Source: JAEUKA01 sp035340095 (lineage in GTDB: Bacteria > Myxococcota_A > Polyangia > Palsa-1104 > JAEUJZ01). Taken from it: DNA of 12,470 nucleotides. The position numbers and the translations under genes are program-made. The notes under the pieces are model-generated. The model did not search any database. It had not been told where the DNA came from and saw only the letters and a program-made list of their open reading frames with translations. Where the stretch lies: NCBI GenBank assembly GCA_035340095.1, contig DAORGN010000148.1, positions 1 to 12,470 on the forward strand. Reading direction: 5' to 3'. This document shows positions 6,952 to 12,470 of this stretch, piece after piece. Positions within the stretch are counted from its first letter, which is position 1. Each line of letters starts with the position of its first letter.

Positions 6952-8198
6952 GGCTGCGTCGTCTGAATCCGCTTGTCGAGCGCTTTGAGATCCTGCTCGG
7001 CTTTCTGTTTGCGATCCTGATCAAACTCACTGGCGCACTCACGGTTTCCCGCGGGCCGCGTCACAAGTCCATCGGCGAGCAGTTTTTGCCGTCGCTGACG
7101 TTCGGAAAAACGCCACTTGGCGGCAGCGCTTGGATCGGCAGGAGGCTGGGCCGGCGGCACAACACCGACGTGCGACAGCCCTTTCTGTTTCGCTTCGACC
7201 GCATCCAGCATCACCTGATCGATCGACGAATAACCGCTCTCGCTGAGCTTGCGGACAAAATGGGTTCCGCGCTGCATCGTGTAATGCCACACGTCGCCGC
7301 GCACATACGGCAAAAGGTTTGACTTGATCGTCCGCACCACACACGACTGCTCATCGAGAGGCAGCGCTGCGAAGTTTCGCCGAAAACCGACGCCATAGGA
7401 AAACCACGACTCCGCATTCGACAGATACACGACCCGGATCGTTACTTTTGCAGCCTTGGCAGCGTCGGCAATCTGCATCATGGTGCGCGGACCATTGAGA
7501 TCCCCAAGCCGCGGCACGATGAGCCCCTTTTGCGCCATTTTGCGGATGTAATTGTACTTTTCTGCGTCGCCAAGCCAGGTGTGCGACTGGGAAATCTCGT
7601 CGCGCAGATGGGCCAGCAAGTCTTCGCGATACTGCGTATACAGCACCAGAAGTTGTTTGCGCAGGCGTGGCTCCGTCGCAGCGAGCGCAGCATCGACCAG
7701 CGGAACGCCCTTTCGTTCAAACAGAGCGACAAACGCTTGCGGGGTGTCCGTTGCTCGCAAAAGCGCCGAATACAGTTTGTGCAGCTTGACCACTTCGAGA
7801 TCGATGTCGACGAGCCACAGCACCTGCGAACCAGCCGCTGCTGCCATCGTGTAGTTTTGATCGCCGCCGACGCCCAGATATCCACCGCCAAGACCCTTGA
7901 AGTCTTCGAAGTAGATGTCGTGCTTTCGTTCGTTTGACCACATGTAATGGCGACGAACACCGCCGGATGGCTCATCGCCTGGCGTCGAAACCGCGCGCAC
8001 AAATTCAGCGTCCGTCGCTGGATCGGCTTGGCTAGGATGGCCTACCGTCGGGGAAAGGCTCGGAAGCCCCGGCTGACTCGGAGGCTCGCTCGCCCCCGCA
8101 ACCGGCTGCACCACGAGGAAAAAACCGAGGTGAAACGCTGCGATGAGTCCGCAATGAATCCCGTGGGTCCGACGCGAAGAAGAAAAAAAGGCTGGCAC
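6948..8198 (-). CDS. Secreted protein of uncharacterised Rossmann-like family (LIC_10091/DUF7790-like)
   Basis: About 416 aa from GTG 8198. This start gives a clear signal peptide: basic SSSRRTHG, a hydrophobic core LIAAFHLGFFLVV, and cleavage after VAGA (residue 36). The frame is open to 8447, but that would overrun the divergent peptidase start. The mature protein carries LGGGYLGVGGDQNYT (103-117), VLWLVDIDLEVV (126-137), VVYLSNAESWFSYG (256-269) and LPLDEQSCVVRT (279-290). From memory these match a widespread uncharacterised family with G-x-YLGVG-x-(D/E)QNFT and YLSN motifs, typified by Leptospira LIC_10091, whose fold resembles SAM-dependent methyltransferases. No activity is established that I know of. 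The C-terminal 70 residues are Lys/Arg/Gln-rich and probably coiled. A secreted or periplasmic location, if the start is right, argues against a SAM-using role. It is divergent from the M23-like peptidase gene. Confidence 0.75.
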   Translation of the reverse strand: MPAFFSSSRRTHGIHCGLIAAFHLGFFLVVQPVAGASEPPSQPGLPSLSPTVGHPSQADPATDAEFVRAVSTPGDEPSGGVRRHYMWSNERKHDIYFEDFKGLGGGYLGVGGDQNYTMAAAAGSQVLWLVDIDLEVVKLHKLYSALLRATDTPQAFVALFERKGVPLVDAALAATEPRLRKQLLVLYTQYREDLLAHLRDEISQSHTWLGDAEKYNYIRKMAQKGLIVPRLGDLNGPRTMMQIADAAKAAKVTIRVVYLSNAESWFSYGVGFRRNFAALPLDEQSCVVRTIKSNLLPYVRGDVWHYTMQRGTHFVRKLSESGYSSIDQVMLDAVEAKQKGLSHVGVVPPAQPPADPSAAAKWRFSERQRRQKLLADGLVTRPAGNRECASEFDQDRKQKAEQDLKALDKRIQTTQP

Positions 8199-8304
8199 GA
8201 TTGTAAATCTTACCACCCATGGCGATGTGGCCGCGCCGAAGTTTTTGCAGTTCCTGCGCAAAGGCCGCAGTCGCCGGTGCCCCCGTCGTGGTAGTCTGCA
8301 AACG
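8199..8304. promoter_or_regulatory. Divergent intergenic region, YLGVG-family gene / M23 peptidase
   Basis: 106 nt must contain the start signals for both secreted-protein genes. On the minus strand TAAGAT and TACAAT (8207-8202) look like -10 boxes but lie directly against the GTG 8198 start, and no -35 is found at a fitting distance. No clear Shine-Dalgarno is present before ATG 8305. I cannot define a promoter here. Confidence 0.3.
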
Positions 8305-9636
8305 ATGTCCAGTTTGTCGAAACCGATCGCGTGGGGGATTGGGCACAAGGCCCACAAGGGTGCAGGGGTTTTGCGGGTCGGCCTGTGCGCGTTACTTGCT
8401 AGCACATTCAGCGTCGCCAACGCCCAGCGGAGCGACGGCGGCACCATTGCAGCTGGCGGCGAAAAAGCCGCACCTCCAGTCGAGAAGCCGGCTGCTCAAC
8501 CGGGCGCTGCGGACAAGACCGACAAAGCGGAAAAAACCGCCAAGCTGCCGCCCATCCACGACGAAGCACTGCCGCCGCGCGCACGCACGCTGGTGACCAA
8601 ACCGACCCGGAACGCGCTCGTCGACTTTGTCCTCGAGATGCAGAATCGCAGCCAGGCCATCGCGCGCAAGTACGTCCAGCTTCTTTTGTCCGAACACTAC
8701 GACGAGGCCAACCATCTGCACGATGAAGTGGGAGGTCGGCGCCTCGAGTGGCCGCAGCTCACCCAGCAGGTTGAGGCATTCACCGCCGAGCACGGACAGC
8801 CGAAAGAACTGACCCAATACCTGACGACCTCCGTCGGTGCTGAAGTGCAGACGTTTTACTTTACCGCGACGTACAAAGACGGCGCCGAGATTGGCGCGCG
8901 CGTCACGGTAGATCACTACGGCCATGTCGTCGGGGCTGCCGTTGGTGGAGAAGTGGTTCCGGCGTCCAAAAAACGCTACGACCGCTACGACAACTACCAG
9001 ACCAAAACCGAACTGACCCTGCCGTTTCGGGGAACCTGGACTGCGACGAACGCCACACCGGGCGCTGGCAATGGCCACTACCTGAATCCGAACCAGCGCT
9101 TCGCGATTGATTTCCAAATTTCCGTCGACGTCGGCCCTGGACAGCGCAGCAACCACCAAAACGACGGCAGCAAAAACAGCGACTACTACGCCTATGGCCA
9201 GGACATTTTGGCCCCTGCCGATGGAACCGTTGTCACTGTCGTCGATGGAGTGCCCGAAAATCCGCCCGGCGTTACCGACATTTATTACCGCTTTGGCAAT
9301 GCCATCACGCTCTCCATCGGCAACGGGGAATATGCAGTGCTGGGTCACTTGCTCCCAGGCAGCGCCAAAGTCCGCGTCGGAGATCGCGTATCACGCGGAC
9401 AAGTCATTGCGCGCTGCGGCAACAGCGGCAACTCGACGGCGCCGCACCTGCACTTTCAGCTTTCCGACAGCCCGACGCTGAGCCTGGCCGCCAGCTTGCC
9501 GGCGCAGTTTGTCCGCGTCGTTCGCCAAGGCGTCCCCGAAACGCGCGTCCAGCCACTGACGGGTGACCGACTGGCGAACCAAGACGAACCACCGGAAAAA
9601 GACAAAAAACCGGCGGTCAAAAACGGCAAACGCTAG
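8305..9636 (+). CDS. Secreted M23 (LytM)-type metallopeptidase with N-terminal DUF3887-like domain
   Basis: About 443 aa from ATG 8305, chosen because it gives a signal peptide with hydrophobic VLRVGLCALLASTFSV and cleavage after ANA (residue 40). An Ala/Pro/Lys-rich linker (50-85) follows. Residues about 103-220 (DFVLEMQNRSQAIARKYVQ ... VTVDHYGHVVGAAVGGEV) resemble DUF3887, a small domain often joined to hydrolases. The M23 domain (about 235-405) has FAIDF (266-270), LAPADGTVV (302-310), AVLGHLLPGS (344-353), VRVGDRVSRGQVIARCGNSG (356-375) and APHLHFQL (379-386). The usual HxGxD is not compact: H258 and D269 are candidate first ligands, with about 30 residues before the APADGTVV strand. H348, H381 and H383 match the other conserved His. 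These enzymes cut peptidoglycan cross-bridges or other Gly-rich peptides in the periplasm. It converges with the deacetylase gene 10 nt away. Confidence 0.87.
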   Translation: MSSLSKPIAWGIGHKAHKGAGVLRVGLCALLASTFSVANAQRSDGGTIAAGGEKAAPPVEKPAAQPGAADKTDKAEKTAKLPPIHDEALPPRARTLVTKPTRNALVDFVLEMQNRSQAIARKYVQLLLSEHYDEANHLHDEVGGRRLEWPQLTQQVEAFTAEHGQPKELTQYLTTSVGAEVQTFYFTATYKDGAEIGARVTVDHYGHVVGAAVGGEVVPASKKRYDRYDNYQTKTELTLPFRGTWTATNATPGAGNGHYLNPNQRFAIDFQISVDVGPGQRSNHQNDGSKNSDYYAYGQDILAPADGTVVTVVDGVPENPPGVTDIYYRFGNAITLSIGNGEYAVLGHLLPGSAKVRVGDRVSRGQVIARCGNSGNSTAPHLHFQLSDSPTLSLAASLPAQFVRVVRQGVPETRVQPLTGDRLANQDEPPEKDKKPAVKNGKR

Positions 9637-9646
9637 CCCGCATGCG

Positions 9647-10576
9647 TTACGGTTTCGCTGCCGGTACAGCCGGACTTGCCGTCGGAGCCGCGGCAGGTGG
9701 AGCAGGCGTCACTGCGGCAGGAGGCGGTGCCCCCGGCGCGGTCAGTGCACTTCGCGCCCCCACCTGTCCAAGCTGCGAGGGTGGCGCCGACAGCAGATAG
9801 GTTGCGTCGACATACTTAAATGGCGGCTCGCCTTTGGCCCGTCGCGCTTCGCTTTCATCGGCAATCCACTTGAGCAGCTTCGGCAACATTTCGACCGTCG
9901 CTGGCTGCACATCGTGGAACAGAACAATCGAACGTGCCCGCCGCACCCGCGATAGCTCGTCTTTCATAAACGCGAGGATTTTGTCGGGATCTTGCAGTTT
10001 CCAGTCCTGCGGATCGATGTCCCAGCCGATGGGCCGAATCCCGAGCTTGTGCAGCGTGGCCGACAGCGACGCGCAGTGCGAACCAAACGGCGTGCGAAAC
10101 AGCGGCGGCGGCACCCCGGTGGCATCCTGGATAAGCTGCGCATTGTCGAGGATTTCGCGCTCACCGACGACCGGCCCACGCTTTCCACACAGAAAATAGT
10201 GATGGACGGTGTGGTTTCCGACGATGTGACCGCGCTTTATCGACTCACGCATCAGCTCTTTGGCTTTTTCGTTTTGCGCGCCTTTGCCCATGAAGCGGAC
10301 GCCGTTGACGAAAAACACGGTCTTTATGCCGTACTGGTCGAGCGCTTCGAGCACTTTCGGCGTGGTATCCACGCGCGGTCCGTCGTCGAACGTCAGCAGA
10401 AGTTCATACGCGGCTGGCTTTGGTGCTGGCGGCTTGGGTGGTTTCGGGGCCGGCGGCGCTGCTGGCTTGGCGTGGGCAGGCGCTTTGGCTTTGCCCGCAT
10501 GGGCATCGGTCGTCGCGGTCGATAGAAAAAAAGGGAGGGACAGCAGCGCTGCGCCCCGCAGAACAGAACACGTCAC
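9647..10576 (-). CDS. Secreted polysaccharide deacetylase (NodB/CE4 family)
   Basis: 309 aa from GTG 10576, the most upstream start available and the one that gives a signal peptide (VLRGAALLSLPFFLSTATTDAHA, shown here in parts: core LLSLPFFLS, cleavage near AHA27). Residues 28-56 are an Ala/Pro/Lys linker. The NodB domain (about 57-245) has all five CE4 motifs: TFDDGP (D64, D65), HTVHH (H122, H126, metal ligands), RTPFG (R161), WDIDPQDW (D188/D191) and LFHD (H221). It should remove N-acetyl groups from peptidoglycan, chitin-like oligosaccharide or another exported GlcNAc polymer using a divalent metal. The last 45 residues are a second Ala/Pro-rich stretch and could anchor or space the enzyme in the wall. 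It lies 46 nt after the His-rich protein gene, same strand, with no terminator between; cotranscription is likely. No Shine-Dalgarno is evident. Confidence 0.92.
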   Translation of the reverse strand: MTCSVLRGAALLSLPFFLSTATTDAHAGKAKAPAHAKPAAPPAPKPPKPPAPKPAAYELLLTFDDGPRVDTTPKVLEALDQYGIKTVFFVNGVRFMGKGAQNEKAKELMRESIKRGHIVGNHTVHHYFLCGKRGPVVGEREILDNAQLIQDATGVPPPLFRTPFGSHCASLSATLHKLGIRPIGWDIDPQDWKLQDPDKILAFMKDELSRVRRARSIVLFHDVQPATVEMLPKLLKWIADESEARRAKGEPPFKYVDATYLLSAPPSQLGQVGARSALTAPGAPPPAAVTPAPPAAAPTASPAVPAAKP

Positions 10577-10622
10577 GTCGCGATGGTACGCCGAGCCTGC
10601 GGAGCGTCAACGAACTTGATCG

Positions 10623-11459
10623 CTACCAGCGCTTCCAGTGGCCCTTGCCCTTGCCGGGATGGAAGAAGTGGCCTTTGCCGTGACCGTGGCCGTGCCCATG
10701 CAAAATCACCGCCCCAGGAACCCCAACAACGACGGGAACAGCCGGAGCAACCACCACTGCCGGCGTCGGCGGAGCAACCACCACCGTCGGATTTTGCGGC
10801 GCGACCACCACCGTCGGATTTTGCGGCGCAACCACCACCGTCGGATTCTGCGGCGCGACCACGACTGTCGGCGGCGGCTCGACATAGACAGTGCCTTGCC
10901 ATTCGGGCGGCGGCGTCACCACGACTTTCGGACGCTGCGCAACGTAAGGCCGGTACTCGACCTCGATGGCTTTTTCCACCTGCGGACGGACGCGCGCGAC
11001 TTCCGGAGGAATCGGTCCGACGTAAAAAATCACGTCGTTTTGGACTTTGTAACCGGGCGCTTCGTGCTGCACCGGGTACTCGTGGTAGTGCGGACCTTTG
11101 ATAAAACAGAACGTCGGCGGCGGCGGCACCGAGCCCGGCAGGTTTTCACTGTGCACTGGCACCGGATGATGACCGTAATATACGTTCTTTTGTCCATCGT
11201 AGCCGAACGGTACGGGATCGCCGGCGAACACGTAGTCATCCCCGACGCGCTGGTACAAGTTCGGCTTGTCCGGCGCGTAGTCGTGAGTGTGCGGCACATC
11301 AATTTGGCAGTAGCCGTTTACCACCGTGGCAATCGGATGCGCGCCCATGTAGCGCGACTTGACCTTGAGCGCAGGCGGCACCGTTGGTGGCGAGGCCACA
11401 GCCGGCGCAGCCGACAGCAGCAGCGTAAGAAGCGACCAAGACCACAGCTTGCGTGTCAT
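10623..11459 (-). CDS. Secreted His-rich protein with VVVAP repeats and HGHGHG tail, function unknown
   Basis: 278 aa with a clean signal peptide (RKLWSWSLLTLLLSAAPAVA, cleavage near AVA22). Not recognised as a named family. The globular part (about 30-175) is rich in His and Tyr: CQIDVPHTHDY (51-61), YYGHHPVPVH (94-103) and CFIKGPHYHEY (118-128). It has only two mature Cys (C51, C118), which could form a disulfide. Residues about 199-235 contain three exact copies of TVVVAPQNP followed by diverged TVVVAPPTP and AVVVAP units, then a hydrophobic VPVVVGVPGAVI. The end is HGHGHGHGKGH ... GKGKGHWKRW. The His content suggests binding of Zn, Cu, Ni or heme, but no catalytic motif is seen. ATG 11459 is set by GAGGGAG 6 nt upstream, and a good promoter lies about 55 nt further. 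It precedes the deacetylase on the same strand, suggesting an envelope role. Confidence 0.85.
   Translation of the reverse strand: MTRKLWSWSLLTLLLSAAPAVASPPTVPPALKVKSRYMGAHPIATVVNGYCQIDVPHTHDYAPDKPNLYQRVGDDYVFAGDPVPFGYDGQKNVYYGHHPVPVHSENLPGSVPPPPTFCFIKGPHYHEYPVQHEAPGYKVQNDVIFYVGPIPPEVARVRPQVEKAIEVEYRPYVAQRPKVVVTPPPEWQGTVYVEPPPTVVVAPQNPTVVVAPQNPTVVVAPQNPTVVVAPPTPAVVVAPAVPVVVGVPGAVILHGHGHGHGKGHFFHPGKGKGHWKRW
10750..10857. repeat. 27-bp tandem repeats encoding the 9-residue VVVAP unit
   Basis: Copies begin at 10750, 10777, 10804 and 10831, each 27 bp apart and starting ACCACCA on the plus strand. The last three are nearly identical (they differ at a few third positions), and the first is diverged. 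A further partial copy starts at 10858. The period keeps the frame of the His-rich protein gene, so copy number can change without a frameshift. Confidence 0.92.
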
Positions 11460-11465
11460 CTACAT

Positions 11466-11472
11466 CTCCCTC
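11466..11472 (-). promoter_or_regulatory. Ribosome binding site of the His-rich protein gene
   Basis: GAGGGAG on the minus strand, 6 nt before ATG 11459. It supports the chosen start. Confidence 0.8.
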
Positions 11473-11514
11473 GGAGTACGTGGCGTAAACAAAATCCCAA
11501 AACAGCCCGCGTTC

Positions 11515-11544
11515 ATTATACACCGTCGAGAACGCCGCTGCCTA
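11515..11544 (-). promoter_or_regulatory. Sigma70-like promoter for the His-rich protein / deacetylase genes
   Basis: On the minus strand a perfect TATAAT lies at 11520-11515. TAGGCA at 11544-11539 matches four of six bases of the -35 consensus, with an 18-bp spacer. Predicted transcription would begin near 11508, leaving a leader of about 50 nt before ATG 11459. The local AT-richness stands out in this GC-rich DNA. Confidence 0.6.
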
Positions 11545-11677
11545 GCCAAGAAGCCGCGTGCGCCCTAAACCCACACATCTTGGCTGTCATTTGGGCCAAC
11601 ACGCAGCATCCAATGGTCAGGCGCCAGCATGGGCAGCCCAGGCACGGAAAGTCGGGCAACTGCTCGGTTTTGGCGGC
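11545..11677. other. Intergenic stretch without a recognised gene
   Basis: This is the middle of the 305-nt region (11460-11764) between the divergent His-rich and etfB genes. It holds small palindromes, TTGGGCCAA (11591-11599) and TGGGCAGCCCA (11630-11640), of unknown meaning. A 19-codon frame from ATG 11629 runs into the CTAG array and has no ribosome binding site, so I do not call it. The TTGGCG at 11670-11675 could be a -35 box for etfB, with TATCTA 19 bp further as a weak -10. Confidence 0.4.
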
Positions 11678-11723
11678 GCACTAGATAGTGCTGGTATCTA
11701 GCGCTATCTAGTGCTATCTAGTG
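11678..11723. promoter_or_regulatory. CTAG-centred repeat array upstream of etfB (probable operator)
   Basis: Three tandem decamers, GTATCTAGCG (11694-11703), CTATCTAGTG (11704-11713) and CTATCTAGTG (11714-11723), are preceded by an inverted copy CACTAGATAG (11679-11688). GCACTAGATAG (11678-11688) is the exact reverse complement of CTATCTAGTGC (11704-11714). CTAGATA (11681-11687) and TATCTAG (11695-11701) form a 7-bp inverted repeat with a 7-nt spacer. The 10-bp period puts each site on the same face of the helix, as for cooperative protein binding. The array ends 41 nt before the etfB start and overlaps the likely promoter. No regulator gene is in the window. Confidence 0.65.
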
Positions 11724-11741
11724 GACCCAGTTCCAACTCGC

Positions 11742-11753
11742 TTGAACATTCAA
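11742..11753. repeat. Short palindrome just before the etfB ribosome binding site
   Basis: TTGAA-CA-TTCAA, a perfect 5-bp inverted repeat, ends 1 nt before AGGAG. It could be part of an operator or a weak leader hairpin; a chance origin is also possible at this length. Confidence 0.35.
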
Positions 11754-11754
11754 A

Positions 11755-11759
11755 AGGAG
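11755..11759 (+). promoter_or_regulatory. Ribosome binding site of etfB
   Basis: AGGAG, within AAAAGGAG, 5 nt before the GTG at 11765. It sets a GTG rather than ATG start. Confidence 0.85.
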
Positions 11760-11764
11760 TGGCC

Positions 11765-12470
11765 GTGAAGATCCTCGTCACCGCCAAGCGGATTCCCGAT
11801 CCAACCCAGAAACTGAAACTCAAGGACAACGCGCTCGACCTGTCCGGCGCAAACTGGCAGCTAAACCAGTTTGATGAGTACGCCGTTGAGGCAGCGCTCC
11901 GTCTGACCGAAGATGGCGCAAACCAAGCGGTCCGTCAGGGGCAAGTGACCGTGGCGTCGCTCGGGCCGGCGGATGTGGCGACGCAGCTTCGATCAGCGCT
12001 TGCGATGGGCGCCGACAAGGCGATTCGCATCGAAGCCAAAGACGAAGAACTGGATGCCAGCGTCGTCGCCAAAGCGCTTGCCAAGATTGTCCAGCGCGAC
12101 CAGCCCGACCTGGTGCTGATGGGCAAGCTCGCCGCCGACAATGAAGGCAACGATGTCGGACAGCGACTGGCCGCAATCCTCGGCTGGCCGCAGGCGACGT
12201 TCGCTTGCAGCATTCAAGTGACGGACGGCGGCAAGGCCGTGATCGTCGGTCGCGAAGTCGATGCCGGCGTCGAGCTGAAGAAAGTCCGTCTGCCCGCAGT
12301 GGTGACGGTCGATCTGCGCATCGTGTCGCCGCACGCGGTCAAAAATGGTCGCACCGCACCGACGTTTGCCTATGCCGAAGGTCCGCGCTACGCGACGCTC
12401 AAGGGCATTCGGGCCGCCAAAGACAAGCCGCTCGAGCAGCTCCAGCTTGCGCAGCTTGGTGTGGCGCCGG
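11765..12470 (+). CDS. etfB: Electron transfer flavoprotein, beta subunit (C-terminus beyond right edge)
   Basis: 235 codons are visible from GTG 11765 to the edge. A normal EtfB is about 250 aa, so only the tail should be missing. The start KILVTAKRIPDPT matches the family N-terminus (KI(L/V)V.VKRVPD). Further family features are NQFDEYAVEAALRL (34-47), LGPADVATQLRSALAMGADKA (66-86), LVLMGKLAADNEGNDVGQRL (116-135, the AMP-binding-domain signature loop), LGWPQATFA (139-147), VGREVDAGVE (161-170) and RYATLKGIRAAKDKPL (208-223). With EtfA it forms the FAD/AMP-containing heterodimer that passes electrons from acyl-CoA and related dehydrogenases to ETF-quinone oxidoreductase. etfA is expected just outside the window. 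About 18 residues (near 187-206) appear inserted relative to the compact DLR-x-PRYA arrangement of typical members. The CTAG array upstream suggests its own regulation. Confidence 0.95.
   Translation, partial: MKILVTAKRIPDPTQKLKLKDNALDLSGANWQLNQFDEYAVEAALRLTEDGANQAVRQGQVTVASLGPADVATQLRSALAMGADKAIRIEAKDEELDASVVAKALAKIVQRDQPDLVLMGKLAADNEGNDVGQRLAAILGWPQATFACSIQVTDGGKAVIVGREVDAGVELKKVRLPAVVTVDLRIVSPHAVKNGRTAPTFAYAEGPRYATLKGIRAAKDKPLEQLQLAQLGVAP

Noticed and set aside
8392..9348. Minus-strand open frame of 318 codons opposite the M23 peptidase
   Set aside because: The opposite strand has clear family motifs and a signal peptide; this frame shows no domain and is a shadow of biased codon use.
9606..9666. 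Bidirectional terminator between peptidase and deacetylase genes
   Set aside because: Possible arms ACCGGC/GCCGGT and AACGC/GCGTT are short, interrupted and far apart, with no T-tract.
10638..11684. Long plus-strand open frame (348 codons) opposite the His-rich protein gene
   Set aside because: It is Arg/His-rich antisense of a repeat-containing GC-rich gene, lacks a ribosome binding site, and crosses the promoter of the real gene.
11629..11688. 19-codon leader peptide ending in the CTAG array
   Set aside because: No ribosome binding site and no clustering of any one amino acid that would suggest attenuation.
11678..11723. CRISPR array or replication origin iterons
   Set aside because: Units are only 10 bp with no spacers, and no Rep, DnaA-box cluster or cas gene is present; an operator is more likely.

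Overview
The window is a gene-dense bacterial chromosome segment. It is GC-rich, though less extreme than Myxococcus by eye. It holds twelve protein genes, two of them cut by the window edges, and no rRNA, tRNA, CRISPR array or insertion sequence that I can see. The gene content fits a Gram-negative, deltaproteobacterial or Myxococcota-like organism: a TPR lipoprotein, Ala/Pro-rich secreted proteins, a secreted member of the YLGVG..QN(Y/F)T family, and a Val/Ala/Pro-repeat envelope protein. That placement is an inference from gene style, not from a marker gene.

Left block (1-2137). A DPM-type family 2 glycosyltransferase (cut by the left edge) and a hotdog-fold dehydratase-like protein lie on the minus strand, hotdog gene first. 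They may be the end of a lipid, aryl-polyene-like or glycolipid locus outside the window. Divergent from them is a 407-aa TPR lipoprotein with a strong ribosome binding site.

Central minus-strand operon (2127-5108). Transcription order is CNNM/CorC-type transporter without a C-terminal CorC domain, then full-length CNNM/CorC paralogue, then rhomboid intramembrane protease. The genes are 1 and 2 nt apart. This looks like a membrane unit for Mg2+ or other divalent-cation handling with an associated membrane protease.

Right-centre block (5280-10576). A two-domain glycosyltransferase (a GT-B-like half domain fused to GT2) converges with a secreted protein of an uncharacterised Rossmann-like family. 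That gene is divergent from a secreted M23-type metallopeptidase with an N-terminal DUF3887-like domain. The peptidase converges with a secreted polysaccharide deacetylase. Peptidase and deacetylase both point to remodelling of wall or extracellular glycan.

Right block (10577-12470). Upstream of the deacetylase, in the same orientation, is a secreted His-rich protein with a 9-residue repeat and an HGHGHGHG tail. A good sigma70-like promoter precedes it and may drive both genes. The 305-nt intergenic region holds this promoter and, closer to the divergent etfB gene, an array of four CTAG-centred 10-bp sites: one inverted, then three in tandem exactly 10 bp apart. EtfB is the electron-transfer flavoprotein beta subunit and runs off the right edge.

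The most notable points are the CTAG array before etfB, the CNNM-CNNM-rhomboid operon, the repeat/His-rich secreted protein paired with a deacetylase, the secreted YLGVG-family protein, the hotdog protein without a catalytic histidine, and three tail-to-tail gene junctions with no room for standard terminators. I see no convincing entirely new defence or mobile system here.
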